Source: Nymphaea colorata
Taxonomy: Eukaryota; Streptophyta; Magnoliopsida; Nymphaeales; Nymphaeaceae
Direction of reading: 5' to 3'
DNA: 64,000 bases
Assembly: GCF_008831285.2 (NCBI RefSeq)
Contig: NC_045148.1
Span: 18,655,002 to 18,719,001, forward strand
A program made the position numbers and the translations under genes. Below the pieces are notes generated by a model. That model was given only the letters and a program-made list of their open reading frames with translations, was not told the origin of the DNA and did no database searches. Shown here in pieces: positions 34,879-47,148 of the stretch (positions are counted from its first letter, which is position 1; every line of letters starts with the position of its first letter).

Positions 34879-36814
34879 ACCATCTCTACTTATGAACCAT
34901 CATACATAATTTACGTAGGGAAATTAATTTTCCCCATTGAATTAAGAGCTTTAATGACGTTGTTTCTCTAGTATGGCTATTATGGCTATGGCTGTTCGTC
35001 AGAAATAATCTTTCAGCATGACTTTCCTGCAGTGGCGGGAGCCAAATGCAGGCTTGTGTGGGCAGTTGTTCACACGGTTCCATGAAGTGCCTTTATTTAC
35101 GCGTTGGTGCTTGATTGCTCTTGTACATTTGTCATTTTTCAATCCTTAACTTAGAGCCTACAGGTATCCCTTGGTGCCACGGCATTGATGTGGCACGCGC
35201 CATGCATCAGGGAGGGTGGGAACTGAAAGATAGGCTGCTGATTATGAAATCGTTGAGAGTCCTCGCATGCGACGGAAGTTGGAAATTATCAAGATGGTTC
35301 CAGTACGGGCACCGCCAAACACGTTGAGAGCTCAGTTGGTTGATTTAGATCTGTCTACAAAGTAAGCGCTTTACACAAGCTTTATGTGCCCAGGTTTTTT
35401 GAAGTTCCAACGACTGTGCACTCTCCGTTCCTCTTCTTCTTGAGAATATATTATAGTTTTAATCACAAAATGGGTTCTGATAATATAATTTCTTGACTTT
35501 TTGTTCTTCTTGCGGTTCCACCTACCATCAAGATGGTGCATGCCCAAGCGGTCGCTCATATGATAGTCATTCATGACTCACCATGAAAGATGCATTGGAG
35601 TAAGGTGAATGATAGAGCAAGTTTAATTAATCTTGGAAGCTGAAGGATTAGTAACTGAAAAGAGTAACATATTAGAATGTAGGTAGAAGGAATCGAGAAG
35701 TGCAAATAAAAGAGTTGGGAAAGAACAAGACCATTGATGAAATCTAACACAACTGAGACTGCCAGCATCAAATTTTAGTTGAGAATTATTAAAGTGCGTT
35801 CGATTTGCTGTTCTCAAAGCAGCAGGACGTCCTGCTCTAATGTTGTTGGGAAAAGCTAAGCAGGAAGTCTATATCATCTCGAGTAACTTGCACATATGAT
35901 ACAATCGAGAAATAGTGACGGCGTTCCTTTATTCTCCGTCTTTTTTCCAGCAATTCGCTTCTTACCACGATTGGTGTGTTTTGTGTGCTCCGCATTCATC
36001 TCGATCAAACAGAACCATAGCATTCAATTTCAACATTGGAACAACAAATCAAACACATTTGGAAAGATTTCAACATTAGCAAGAGAAGTTCATTTTCTTG
36101 TCCTCAATTTATCATTTCAGACTCTCTATGTCAAAGGAAGCTTGAGCCGACGAGGTTAGTCGTAAGCTTCTCCAAATCCATATATAGATTGACTGAATTG
36201 AGAGTGAAGGGCGGTGGAAAGAGCATGGATCGTGAGAGATTGCGATAATGGATCATTAATATATATATGCATTTTAACAGGGGCCACCATACAATGTGAC
36301 TGTGTAAGGGCTACTTCTATCGCTGCTAGCAATGGGGTTCTCCCTCAACCATGGCCATCTCCTCTGCCTCCCTGCCGTTGGCACCCATGCATTAAAGGAC
36401 TCTGAAGTTTAAAGGCCAGTCCAGTTTTTACAGAGTGATCAGCACTAGTGACGGTAAGATAAATATGAAAAAAGGAGGTTTTAGTTATGGGCAGTGGACG
36501 AGACGGGAAATTAAAAGAGACCGTGGCTTCCTCTTTTGAACCGTCTTTTATACAGTAAGATAGATTCCTTCTGGCCACTAGCATCTTCTATTCACCTATG
36601 ATGCACTTCCTAGGGCCGTTTATTTTCTTTGTGGTAAGAAAGTAAAAGAATGTATGCTAAATTCGTTTCGTTCATAGATTTTTTACACTGATTCTACTAC
36701 TACTGCACACAGTTCTTTCTTTTACTTTCTTATTAAATTATGAACGTAGGGAAACAACAAAAAAAGGTCCTGCACTCCTACTCAATTCCTCTGCCTTTCT
36801 TGACCAAAAATAGG
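34879..36814. other. No supported gene
   Basis: AT-rich non-coding sequence. Short open frames lack domains or codon character. A small inverted pair (GTAAGAAAGTAAAAGAA near 36630 and its complement near 36715) is present, possibly a foldback relic. Confidence 0.6.
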
Positions 36815-37029
36815 CTATCTACAATAAAGAAAAATCGATCTCAAACAGTGGGAACCAATTACGGATCCTAATCCCCGTCTAGATCTCAACATTCTTTTGC
36901 ACGAATGAGTTAGGGACGGCAATAAGCAAATGGAAAGCTTCAATTGCAGGTTGCTTACTGTCAATTGCAGCCTTGCCAAATATGGGAACGCAGAAAGACC
37001 GCAGATTGAGGAGAAATGGAAAAGTGTAC

Positions 37030-37261
37030 CTCTGACATATAGCATTTCCCAATCTTCTTCTCCAGATCTAGTTTGAATCAAGATGAAGATAACTGCCAGA
37101 CCACCAGCTCCAACGGCGGCTTTCAAGTATCTGTGGCGGATCCAATCCTCCTGCAGAGCACTGTTGGCTGCATTCCAGCTGACAGGAGCATGTGGGGATG
37201 GGCCTCCACGGTGCTTAACCAGGCCCACAGGCCCAGGTTTCTGCTCTGGTTCCTGCGCCAT
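37030..37261 (-). CDS. Possible first exon of a small single-pass membrane protein
   Basis: The open frame starting at 37261 (ATG in GTCATGGC context) reads MAQEPEQKPGPVGLVKHRGG, then a soluble stretch with SWNAANSALQEDWIRHRYLK and one hydrophobic segment (AAVGAGGLAVIFILIQT, about residues 49-65) followed by a charged tail (RSGEEDWEML). The composition and clean N-terminus look like a real short protein. A possible donor (AGAG|GTACAC) ends the exon at 37030, but no downstream exon or stop could be assigned; without splicing the frame continues to 36815. I do not recognise the family. Confidence 0.4.
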
Positions 37262-38974
37262 GACTGACCTTCTTAATTGAGATTGCCATGACTAAAAGAC
37301 AGTCCTAATGGAAGCTTCTTGGAAGTTCTATTGAAAATGACTCCTTCCTTAAAACAACAATTTTGGTTCCCGTTCTTAAAATCTCATATACAGGCCAGAG
37401 TTTGGTGGCCCGCGTTGACGAGTCGCTAGCTCCCATCGTATTTATGGAGCCCTTCACTTTTTTCTTTTGATAGAAATAATTTACAAACAAATTCTCTCTG
37501 CAAATTACTGAAATTCAGCTAAGGCCTCTCCCATAATTTATTTCATGAAAATATCTTCATGCTCATAAACGGCAGCACCTGCGTCACCGTTTCTTCCAAG
37601 TTGACTTCCATGATCCCGGAGCCGGATTATCCTATCTGGCGGGAATATTCCGGCGACGGCCAATACAAGGATCAACTAAGACGACCCACCAAATATTTGA
37701 AAGTTTCTATTTTAAATCAACACGGTTCATTTGATAAGAGAAACATGTTAGTTTCTTTGGCACAAAAAGACATACTGATCTCCAGATCACCAAAAACTGA
37801 CATCTTTCCGGCCATGTCAGATTCCAAGAATTGGAAGATCAATACTTATAAAAATTATCATGTAGACGACACTCATGCAGTAGAAATTTAATTACTTAAA
37901 GAATCCCAAAATTTTGAAATTCTGGTAGCATGCAGATACAACTTTTCGCCATGCCCCAGCTACCCCATTTCTGCGGCTGCAATATATATATATCTACATC
38001 AGCCGCTGACGTATATCTGCACAGATGCCTCTAATTTTAAAGAGAAGGAGGTCACATCCCCACCCACCATTAATACTTTCTCCCTTCCCTCTGTGGCTCC
38101 TCCGCTGCCCTTCTCCCACACCAAACTCACCACCCCAACTACATCAGGCTCTTGCCTACCAATCAAAATGACACTAACAGCAGTCCCCTCCCCTATAGTT
38201 TAATCTTTCTCTCTCATTAAATTAGTCGTCCTCAAGCTCAAAGGAACAGTACCTTGTATCATTGCTAACTGATGAAGACAAACGACATAATTGGCGTGAG
38301 GAAGAAAATTGATTAATAATAGATAAAGAGAAGCAGGAAATTTAGTGGTCGTCGAATCTCGAGCTACTTGATGCGTGTTCTTATTAATTTGTTCAGATTT
38401 GGCCATATAGACGTCGTCGCGGTTTTCATTTTCGTGAAGATTGGTTTCAATTTGAAAGGGAGAACTCACACTTTGAGGAAGAGATTAGGGGGAAAAATGA
38501 CAAATTTTGGCGCTTTGAGAATTACTTTTTGGTGCTTTATCAAATTGGCCATATGCATCAACTCCCATTGATCAGATTTAATCAAAACAACTAGCAAGAA
38601 CGAAAAGGAGAGATCGAAGCTTTCATATACAGTTTATATTGTTTATTGTACCGTAACGTGTATAAGAAATATCAAGAGAAAAACTTGCAAGAGAGAGCCA
38701 GAAGGTATTATTGGCATAACTGAGAAGAACAGGAAAAACAGGACTCTCGTGGTATGCATGATAAGAAGCACAACAAATTTTGACTGACATGAACGACTCA
38801 ACGAAACGAATCTGTATGCACATGAAATATATACGGCTTCACATATACGTATGTATCTGTTCATGACGATGATCGATGGCTATTTTTTGTAGCGATCGAT
38901 CTTTTGCTAGATCTAGTGTTCGATCTAGAGCCGATGGATTTGTCGATTATGTGCAGAGGCGACATGGGGGGTGA
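37262..38974. other. No supported gene
   Basis: Mixed non-coding sequence. A plus-strand frame at 37559-37891 has no recognisable domain. Part of the stretch next to 38975 will be the 3' UTR of the arogenate dehydratase gene. Confidence 0.6.
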
Positions 38975-40294
38975 TCATGATGGTGGTGAAGCATCGTCAT
39001 TGCGGGAGGGGCACCAAGGGGACATGTCCATGGGGTAGCTGCCGAGAACTCTGAGGAAGCTGGTGAACTCCTGGACCTCGGCGAGGGCGTTCTGCGCACG
39101 GACGTCCGCCATGGACGCCTCAAAGTCGACGTAGAACATGTACTCAAAGTGCTTGGCGGTGCCGGCGCCGGCGGCATCCTCGTCGACGAGGCGGATGGGG
39201 CGGATGCGGTGGGGGCGGGACTCGATCTTGGTGAGGTTGATGTTGCGGAAGGCGAAGGCGGCGAGCACCTTGAAGAGGACGGAGGTGCCCTTGTCGTGGG
39301 CGAAGACGATGCTCGTCTTGAACGGCCGGTCGTTCCTGGGGATGATGGGCTCGCGCGCCAGCATCACGAACCGAGTCACGTTGCTGGAGTCGTCCTGGAT
39401 GCCGTCCGCCAGCACATTGAGGCCGTACAACTCCGCGGCGCGGGAGGAGGCGATGGCGGCGGTGTCGCGGAGGCCGCCGGCGGCGACGAACTCGGCGGCG
39501 CCCGCGGTGTCGTCGAAGGCCTCGCGGTGGATGTTGAGGCCGAGCTTCGTGAGGGTGTGCTCGCACTGGGAGAGAGCCTGCGGGTGGCTGATGACGCGGG
39601 TGAGGTACTCCTTGCGGACGCCGGGGAGGGCAAGGAGGCAGTGGTGGACGGGGAGCTGCACCTCGCCGACGATGTGGAGGCGATGGCGGAGGAGGAGGTC
39701 GTAGTTGCGGTGGATGCTACCGCCGAGGGAGTTCTCGACGGGGAGGACGGCGCGGTCGGCGAGCCAGAGTTCGACGGCCTGGAAGGCGATCTCGAACTGG
39801 TCGCAGGGGATGGCGTCGCAGTTGGGATACGCCTTCCCAGCCGCCGCCTCGCTGTAAGCCCCCGGCACTCCCTGGTAAGCTACGCGCAGCTCGGAACCGT
39901 GCAGCGGCGAAGGGGAGAGATCGGCCATGGTGAGCGGCTTCGGCAGCTTCGGGCCGACGGGTACGATGTCGAGGGACTCGTGCCCGTTGATGGTAGCGAG
40001 GTCGAGAGCCGCAGTCTTCTCCCCCTCCTGCTGCTGCGACACCACCTTGCTGGCCAGAATGGCGCAGGAGCTCTGCCAATCGGGTCGGCTCGGTCCCACC
40101 ATCCCACCACCGCCGGAAAAGAGTGCTCCGCCGCCGGTGCTGCCGCCCTGATCCAGCGGCCTGTAGATGCAGTGGATAGGAGTAGAACCCCTCGTCTGAG
40201 CGAACAACACGTCTGCGCCCGGATTCTGCTGCTGCCTGGTGGCCGCCTGCCAGAACACCGGAGAAATGGTGCTGCTAAACGAAACCGACTGCAT
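38975..40294 (-). CDS. ADT: Arogenate dehydratase / prephenate dehydratase, plastidial
   Basis: Converts arogenate (and possibly prephenate) to phenylalanine (or phenylpyruvate), the last step of phenylalanine synthesis in plastids. 439 residues, intact and intronless, as in the ADT3-ADT6 type genes of Arabidopsis. Residues 1 to about 130 are a Ser/Gly/Gln-rich plastid transit peptide and linker. The dehydratase domain spans about 137-314: [43 protein letters not shown] and the catalytic NVTRF at 305-309. The ACT regulatory domain spans about 326-418, with the Phe-binding ESRP at 358-361. Length and layout match the family. The reading frame has high GC, especially in third positions, unlike the AT-rich surroundings; this composition also opens a long antisense frame. 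A TATA box and CT-rich leader lie upstream. Subtype beyond ADT is not resolved. Confidence 0.97.
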   Translation of the reverse strand: MQSVSFSSTISPVFWQAATRQQQNPGADVLFAQTRGSTPIHCIYRPLDQGGSTGGGALFSGGGGMVGPSRPDWQSSCAILASKVVSQQQEGEKTAALDLATINGHESLDIVPVGPKLPKPLTMADLSPSPLHGSELRVAYQGVPGAYSEAAAGKAYPNCDAIPCDQFEIAFQAVELWLADRAVLPVENSLGGSIHRNYDLLLRHRLHIVGEVQLPVHHCLLALPGVRKEYLTRVISHPQALSQCEHTLTKLGLNIHREAFDDTAGAAEFVAAGGLRDTAAIASSRAAELYGLNVLADGIQDDSSNVTRFVMLAREPIIPRNDRPFKTSIVFAHDKGTSVLFKVLAAFAFRNINLTKIESRPHRIRPIRLVDEDAAGAGTAKHFEYMFYVDFEASMADVRAQNALAEVQEFTSFLRVLGSYPMDMSPWCPSRNDDASPPS

Positions 40295-40466
40295 TTCCCT
40301 TTCTTTTTTCTTTTACCTTTTTTCAGAGAGAAGGAATCAGAAAGATGACGATGGTGGTGGCAATGGAGGGAGAGAGAGAGAGAGAGTGGGAGTTAGGTTA
40401 GAAGCTTGGTACTCCTCCCTTGCTTGAAGGACCAAGCTGAAGGGAAATGGTTAGGTTTAGAGAAGC

Positions 40467-40473
40467 ATTTATA
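40467..40473 (-). promoter_or_regulatory. TATA box of the arogenate dehydratase gene
   Basis: TATAAAT on the minus strand (in GATATAAATGC), about 175 bases upstream of the ATG. Between them is a CT-rich leader, seen as GAGAGA at 40370-40387 on the plus strand, typical of plant 5' UTRs (Y patch). Confidence 0.6.
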
Positions 40474-40479
40474 TCTCTC

Positions 40480-41371
40480 AAACTGTAAGTAAAATTACGA
40501 TATTGTACGTACTCAAAGGAGTCAAACACGGGCGGTGGAAGTGGGTAATTGGGATATGCTACTTGCCTATTAAGACTTTTTCTCCCACAAAAAAAAAAAA
40601 AAAGGTTTTTTTAATGGCAGTGTCAGTGGTAGGTGGCGCTGCCGTTAACTATCGGTGTCTACGAGTCGCCGGTACCGGCCAAGATCCGGCCGTTCAAGTC
40701 TTTTCAAAAATAAGCCGGCACCTGGTCCACGTATCAGCCCACGAGAAATTAATTGAAAAAGAATTTCAGCTTTTAAAACCTTTTTTAATATTGAAGAAAG
40801 ATGTAATGTAAGGTTAAGATTTGAGGGTGCATAAAAAAAAACATGTTGGCTTGGATTTTAAATTCACGTTGCATTGTTCAAAAGTATAGATCTCCAGATC
40901 TCAGATCTACAGTAAAACAAACACGGCTTAATGAAAGATAACCTAATATATCAAGCATACCATTGTTATTGCTAATTAAAGAAGTAGGGAAACAAAAATT
41001 TAAAAACTACACCATCGTCATAAACAAAATTAGTAGGTAGGGACCCGTTTGTTGGGAAACGGTAATTCTGGAATTACGATTTCAAAATTATGATTGTGGG
41101 ATATTCCAAAATGTTTGATTTTGGAATTCTGGTTTTAGAAGAAAATCTTTTCTGGTGTTTGATGGGCGTGCATAAAAGAAGTTGACGGTTGAACCATTTC
41201 AGCACATGATGATAAACGAAAAGCCTGCACCAATAACAAGGCCTGCTTCAGACTTTTCAAAAGTAGAAGGCATGTTTTTGAGAACAAAGTTAAAAATCTG
41301 GGATGAAAACGGAAATGACGTCCGACGCGCCATGAAGAGCCTTTTCGTTCTCTCACTGTCAGGAACGACGG
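40480..41371. other. Intergenic, no supported gene
   Basis: Promoter-side DNA of the arogenate dehydratase and tRNA genes. The segment 41040-41165 (ACCCGTTTGTTGGGAAACGG ... GTTTGATGGGCG) looks like a decayed transposon end but could not be delimited. Confidence 0.5.
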
Positions 41372-41444
41372 GGGGATGTAGCTCAGATGGTAGAGCGCTC
41401 GCTTAGCATGCGAGAGGTACGGGGATCGATACCCCGCATCTCCA
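41372..41444 (+). tRNA. tRNA-Ala-AGC: tRNA-Ala(AGC)
   Basis: 73 bases folding as a full cloverleaf. Acceptor GGGGATG pairs with CATCTCC, with discriminator A. The D arm is GCTC..GAGC. The anticodon stem CTCGC/GCGAG encloses loop TTAGCAT with anticodon AGC at 41405-41407. The T arm ACGGGGATCGATACCCCGC has a 7-base loop. There is no intron and no encoded CCA. Internal A and B boxes are intact and a T5 Pol III terminator follows at once, so it is likely functional. Confidence 0.98.
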
Positions 41445-41445
41445 C

Positions 41446-41450
41446 TTTTT
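41446..41450 (+). terminator. RNA polymerase III terminator of tRNA-Ala
   Basis: Run of five T one base after the discriminator base. Confidence 0.9.
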
Positions 41451-42649
41451 ACCCTTTTGCCTTGGGCATTGCCTTTTGACCATATGCTTTCACGCTGTCC
41501 CCGTCTCCCTCTCGAATGTTTCATAAACTTTTAAAGTTTTTTTTCACAAATTCAACTATATAAATGAAAGTCAAATGTATAAATATATACGAAAAACATA
41601 AATAAAAATCTAATATAGATTGGATTTTAAAAGCCACAAAACTAGGACATCATCCCATTAGATCTTATACATATAATTTTTTGTTTTTCTTTTATCCTAT
41701 AATTTAGCAATTTAATATCTATTTTCCAAAATGTAACATACTTAAAAAGTGAAATTTAAATAATGTACATATTATATTACATACTATAACATATGTTGCG
41801 TCAAGATTGGCCGCCTCCAACATGTATTTGTGACAAAGAAAAAAAGAAGGGAAGGTAGTTGCCAGATGTGGCCGCCCACGAACATGTCTTACAATGCAAG
41901 ATTGACTCTTAGCTTGTCAAAACAAGCCTGTCGTTGTTGGGGTTTTTTTTTTTTTTTTAATGAAGACCTACCCATAATTCTTTTGTTTTGTCTATTTCAT
42001 GATATATGTGTTAATTTTTTATACTTTATGTTAGAATTCACATTCAAAAACGAAAAGAGAAAAGAAAACGTATGTCGTAGTTAGGTGAACTTTGTCATCG
42101 TGTAATGACCAAAATACTCTTATCAAAATAAAAAAAAGAAAAAGATTTTGTTTAAAAAAGTTTAAATTATTTATTTATAAAAAATCAAAAATATTTTCTA
42201 CCCCTGTATTTGTTGTGTGCATTACAAACCCAGAGACACAACTTCATTGGGGGTGCACATGGATCAGATCTCGTTTCTTCGAAAAATAATTATTTTATTG
42301 TCTAAGATCCAGCACGTTTCGCAGGCCTCTCTGACAAGCGGCTAAAATTGTTCGAGTTTAAATGTCTCGGGACTTTTCACCTTTCCACTTTCTCCTTCTT
42401 GTCGCGCCCTCGAGAATGTGACAAATTTTCCCATATATTTTAAAACCCAAAAAAAAAAAAAAGGTGGAGGGTAAAAGTAAGTAGCCGCCTGCGACGGGGA
42501 GTCTTGTATGACCAAAAGATGTCTGGCCTCATTTTGAACTTTTAATAATATTTTTTCAATTATTTGTGTCACTTTCATGTGACTCTTTCTTTTCCTTGTT
42601 GACGGTGACAATTGGAAACTGATCAACTAAATATTTTATATATTTTATG

Positions 42650-42905
42650 TAAGGGTCTGTTTGATGCAAAGGCGTGGTAAATTTATGTTGATAAAATTTT
42701 TTGAAAATATTTAAAGGTTAAAATTTCTCTCTGGGCCCGTTTGATTGTTGGGTAAAATTTAACGTTATAATTTTTTTTTTTTCAATCTGAAGTAATGTTT
42801 GATGCACAGAAAGTTGATGTACATGAAAAATTTAACGTAGTAAATTTAACCTTGTTTGATGCAAAGAAAGAATTTAACGTGGTAAATATTTTTTTTTTTT
42901 TCATT
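42650..42905. repeat. Decayed transposon-like ends
   Basis: Repeated short motifs (GTTTGATGCA at 42659, 42793 and 42854; TTTAACGT in several copies) and GGGCCCGTTTGATTGTTGGG at 42735, which resembles the end of the Harbinger-like element at 56859. No intact element can be drawn. Confidence 0.4.
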
Positions 42906-44402
42906 CGTAATGATTATCCTTCATGATTTTACTGCAACCACTAAGGCAGCTGCAAAGCTCCATTTGATCTTACCTAAAAGGATGGAAAAATTTCCCCTTC
43001 AAGGTAGAGGTGATACAGAAGAAATTACCTTACGTATTGTGAAAAATAATTAAGCTTTACACCATTAAGTACCATTATCTTAAGTCATTATAATCTTAAG
43101 TTATGTTATTATGACCGAAAAACTAAAGTATCTTTAGAGAGATACACCATATGTTTGGCAATTTCTATTAGCATTCTTGACTGTCCTCAATAAATGTAAT
43201 ATACGGTATTGTATTGGAATGAGTTAGTTTTATTGATATTTAAAATCATTCCGTGATATTTTTCAACTACTGTTAGAATACAAGAGAAAGAAATAGAAGA
43301 ATGTGCAAGATCAACTGTTCAAAGGCAGGATGACGACTAAAAAACAAATTTATTGGCTAACCAGTAAATTGGGAGCATCTGCCACTCTGAAAAACCAAAA
43401 AGAATTTCTTGCATATCCTCTATTATATGTCAAAGCACAAAATCTTTCAACTTAAGAGATTATTTGGAAAGTTTTTGTGAGTGGCATCAGCTAGGAAAAT
43501 GCCCAAAGTAATGAGGAAAGGAAAGAAAAATGAATTCAAATAGACATACCCGTGATTTTTAATCAGTTGAATAAATTTATAAAAATAGAAACTCATCTCC
43601 CATGAAATATATAAACTCCAAGCTTCAGGTTGGGTTACTTTCATGACTTGTCAAAAGTATAGTCGCAAATAACGTTTCGAAGTTTTAAACGGTGAGGTTT
43701 TTCTCTGGTACAATAAGACGAGTTTGAAACAAAACGAGAAAATACGGTAATTTTTTTTAAAATAAAAAAAATAAAAATAAGAGAAATAAAAGAAGTGAGA
43801 ACCTAATAACACAAACACCAAAAGATAAGTAAATTTGCAACAACAAAAAAATAGAAAACAAAACTATTTGGCATTAAAAAATGAAAAAAATGTGCTAAAA
43901 AAGTTTTTTTTTTACTTTTTTTTTAAACATGTTTTTTTAGTTTTAAATTGACATTTAATTTATCACATTTTTTTTTCCAAAAAAAGAAACACGTTTTCCT
44001 TGATTATGATCCAAAGAATCAAACTTACAAAAGTCATAGCAGTGTTGGCTGGTCCGGAAATTAAAAAAAGTGCATCGTTTGTTTCGCACCACAAAAACGT
44101 GAGTTACGTGGGGTTTGAGTTTACTTATTTTACATGCAACTTTTTTCTTTTGCAAAAACCTCATTTTGTTTAAAAGAAATGGAAGAACTTTGAAACCTAA
44201 ATTTTTGGCTTCCACAGGTTTTTCACCAATCAAAATAAATGAAATGAAATGAAAAAAGCTATGTGGGTTATAAGTAAAAATAGAATGAGAGGCTAAGTGG
44301 GTTATATGTAAAGCTTCTAACATTAGACCTATGTTAGAAGATGAAAATGACAAAAATACCCTTTGTGATGAACTGGAAGATCCCCTTTCCCCTTTATGAA
44401 AC

Positions 44403-44615
44403 AAAAGTAAGATTTGGAACCCCACAAAAAGAAAGAATGAAAAAAAAAAAAAAACAGATCTTTTATAAAAGGACAAAAAGTCATTTCTTTTAAATCCATC
44501 CATCCGCTTATTTAGGCTGGTTTAGGTGACCAGAAGGGTAGTTTTGTCTTTTTATAAAAGATCTTTTTTTTTCTTTCTTTTTTTTTGTGGGATTCCAAAT
44601 CTTACTTTCGTTTTG
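44403..44615. repeat. Long inverted repeat (foldback, ~75 bp arms)
   Basis: The left arm 44403-44479 and right arm 44542-44615 are complementary over AAGTAAGATTTGGAA, CCCACAAAAA, GAAAGAA, the A/T run and AGATCTTTTATAAAA. About 60 bases lie between, enough to form one long hairpin. The rest of 41451-44400 and 44620-46500 is AT-rich and holds no gene I can support. Confidence 0.8.
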
Positions 44616-46826
44616 GGCAAAATGTTCAAACTACAATGAGTGGTATAGAATAATGCCTAAATGTTTCTTAATTATGTTAACCGAATTTAACTTTTTCATG
44701 ATAAGCAAGGCTCATATTAAGAAAATCACAAAATAATGTCTCTTTTTTACAATTACAAACAAAAAAGTAGGCTTGAAAATGAAAGTTTTGCTATATAAAG
44801 CTTCAAAAGGGAAATCTATATTTTATATATATATATGGTGCCAAGCAGGTTTTGGGCAGCCTGATAGTCCTCTGTTTCATCTTGGAACTGCGTTTCTCAG
44901 CTTCTTTTTCGACTTATTGACAGCCTCTCTCTCAGTCTCAGACATGAATCTCTTCCAACCTGTTCGCCGGCAGGACTGCAAACTGGTCGAACTCCAATGA
45001 AAACAGTTACATACTTCAAAAAGCACATGATCATTGTTGGTATCTATCATCTCAAAACTAATCATAATTCATTTGAAAATTAAAACTAAACAAAGAATCC
45101 TGTCACCCATTTCCCCTGACTTTCAGAAATACATTCATTCACCTCTCACTTATGGCTTCCAATGAAAACCTGCTTGGAGTTGGGAGAAAAAGACATTTGT
45201 ACAGCAAAGAACAGAAGAAGATTCATCTCAATTACCAACCTCCACAGAAATAGGCCGATCAGTGATCAACTTAGATCTCTCCATGACCGACTTTCAGCCT
45301 GCAAACGCTCATCTTCTCCTACCTTCGAGACTAAGACTGTTCTTTCCAGTCTTCGTTAGCGGAAAGAACTCCTGCCTTCTCCCAGCCCTGGTCAATCACA
45401 TTCATACAGCAAGGTAGCAGGTCCTGTTCCACTTGATCGTTCCCCTTTTTTAGCCTCTCCAGCTTGAAACGGATTCTCATGAAATCAAAAACTCAAAATG
45501 CTGTTCTATTGAGTTCTCCTTGCAGTCTGTCTCCAATTTCACCACAAATCTAGGGGAGTTTGAAGTTTGAACATGGAATAGTGGATCTCGCATTTTCTTT
45601 GTATTCTTATGTTCTTGCATGGCATGAAATAATATACAATTAAGGGATTAGTAGTACGATTGTGTAGGGTCTCAGCGAGGTCGGCTCCTCAAATCCCGCA
45701 CTTACCTACTGTTTTGCACCAACCCCCTCGTGGACGTTTCATCAGAATCCTTCGCGTCTTAATGCATGTAATTTTTCTTCCACAAGGCCAAAAAGAGAAG
45801 CTTAAGACTTTGCCTACTGTTTCTTATTCTCAGGAGATTGGACTCAAATTATAACATCATGTTCCATATTTCCGTAAAACTTCTGCTCAACAAGGATCAT
45901 GCTTCCTTTTTTTTGCATTTTATCCTGAGAAATCGAAAGACCTCTTTTTCCCCATCTTTACACACTTTTAAAATCGTTCCACCAGTAAGACCAACTTATA
46001 TCATTTGATGAACATCTATCATGTTCATCTTCAGTCCTGGGTTTCCAGCCAGTACTAAATTCAGAGTTCACTAGAGAACCCACCCTTCCACCATCTTTCG
46101 ATATGACGGGCTCATGATCCACCTTGCAACTCATTCCTTTAATCGAGCGTTCTTCGGACGTCCATGAGGTTTCTTTTTGAAGTGTGAAGCAATTTACCAG
46201 TATGCTCAAATTGAAACGCCATTAACATTGGTCATATTTGCTAGTGTATCATAAGCGACGTTCATTAAGTTATCAATAGCATCCATCTGTGGTCACTATT
46301 GCATCTTATGCAACACCAGTTGATCTGAGATAGTTACTCTGTCCCTTCGCCTACGACAGAGGACTTGGATTGCTACCTGAACCCACTCATTCTGGCAAGC
46401 TTCACAGTACGTGCAGCAAGGTTAAGTTCCTAATCTGGTCTAGAGAATGACGCCATAACGGTAGCTCAAACTTGAGTTACTTCCAACTTCAGAAAAAGGA
46501 CAAGGACACCGAAATTTTAATACATGCTCACAAAAAGAAACCTCCCAACAACATATTTTCATACAGGAAACTCACATACATTTACAAAACTCTAAACAAA
46601 AAACCGCTCATGAATTCTTAGCCTTCACATAATGCCTGTGTAATTTCAAGAAAGAAAGCCAAAAAAACTCTTAAAATTACAGTGTTTCTTTTCCATCTGG
46701 CTCTTTTGTTTCATCGTGGAGACCTCATACTCGTACATGTATAATACACCCACCAATTCCTTTCTTTATCTGTTCAATCATCTGCCTCCATCGAGCGACT
46801 GGAGAAAACTCCAACTCCTCTCGACT

Positions 46827-47147
46827 CTGCAAGACAAAGAAAAGAAAATCAAATCAAACTGAGTCACCCACCTACTAGGAACATCAGAGAATCAATAATA
46901 TCAGCAGGATATAAGAGATCTGGTGTTTAACAAAGAACAACCTTACAGAAAATTAAACACACCAAAGTCAAAACCAACAATCCAACAGAGAACTCCGGAA
47001 AATTAAACAAACCAAAAGTTAGAACCAACAATTCAACAGAGAACTCCAGCTAAATCACCCCATCGCAAGTCTTATCACCTTTGATTGCTAGCTAGATCAA
47101 ACGGCCTTTTAGTCATGACACAAAATATAATTAACAGCTTAGTTTAC
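46827..47147 (-). other. Probable 3' UTR intron of the NAT12-like gene
   Basis: The stop codon TGA (47151-47149) is followed after one base by a donor GTAAAC. A strong acceptor (CTTTGTCTTGCAG) sits at 46827, so the 3' UTR exon would begin at 46826. Donor and acceptor are read from sequence only. Confidence 0.45.
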
Positions 47148-47148
47148 C

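Noticed and set aside
36613-36770. AGGGCCGTTTATTTTC start and CGTAGGGAAAC end as a MITE
   Set aside because: Inner inverted pair is short and outer ends do not match; no target duplication found.
39149-40348. 399-residue plus-strand reading frame
   Set aside because: Antisense shadow of the high-GC arogenate dehydratase gene; low-complexity Gly/Glu/Val-rich protein with no domain.
45162-46209. Plus-strand frames 45162-45359 and 45660-45854 and minus-strand frame 45958-46209
   Set aside because: Moderate composition but no recognisable family, no supporting splice structure; could be relics, not enough to call genes.
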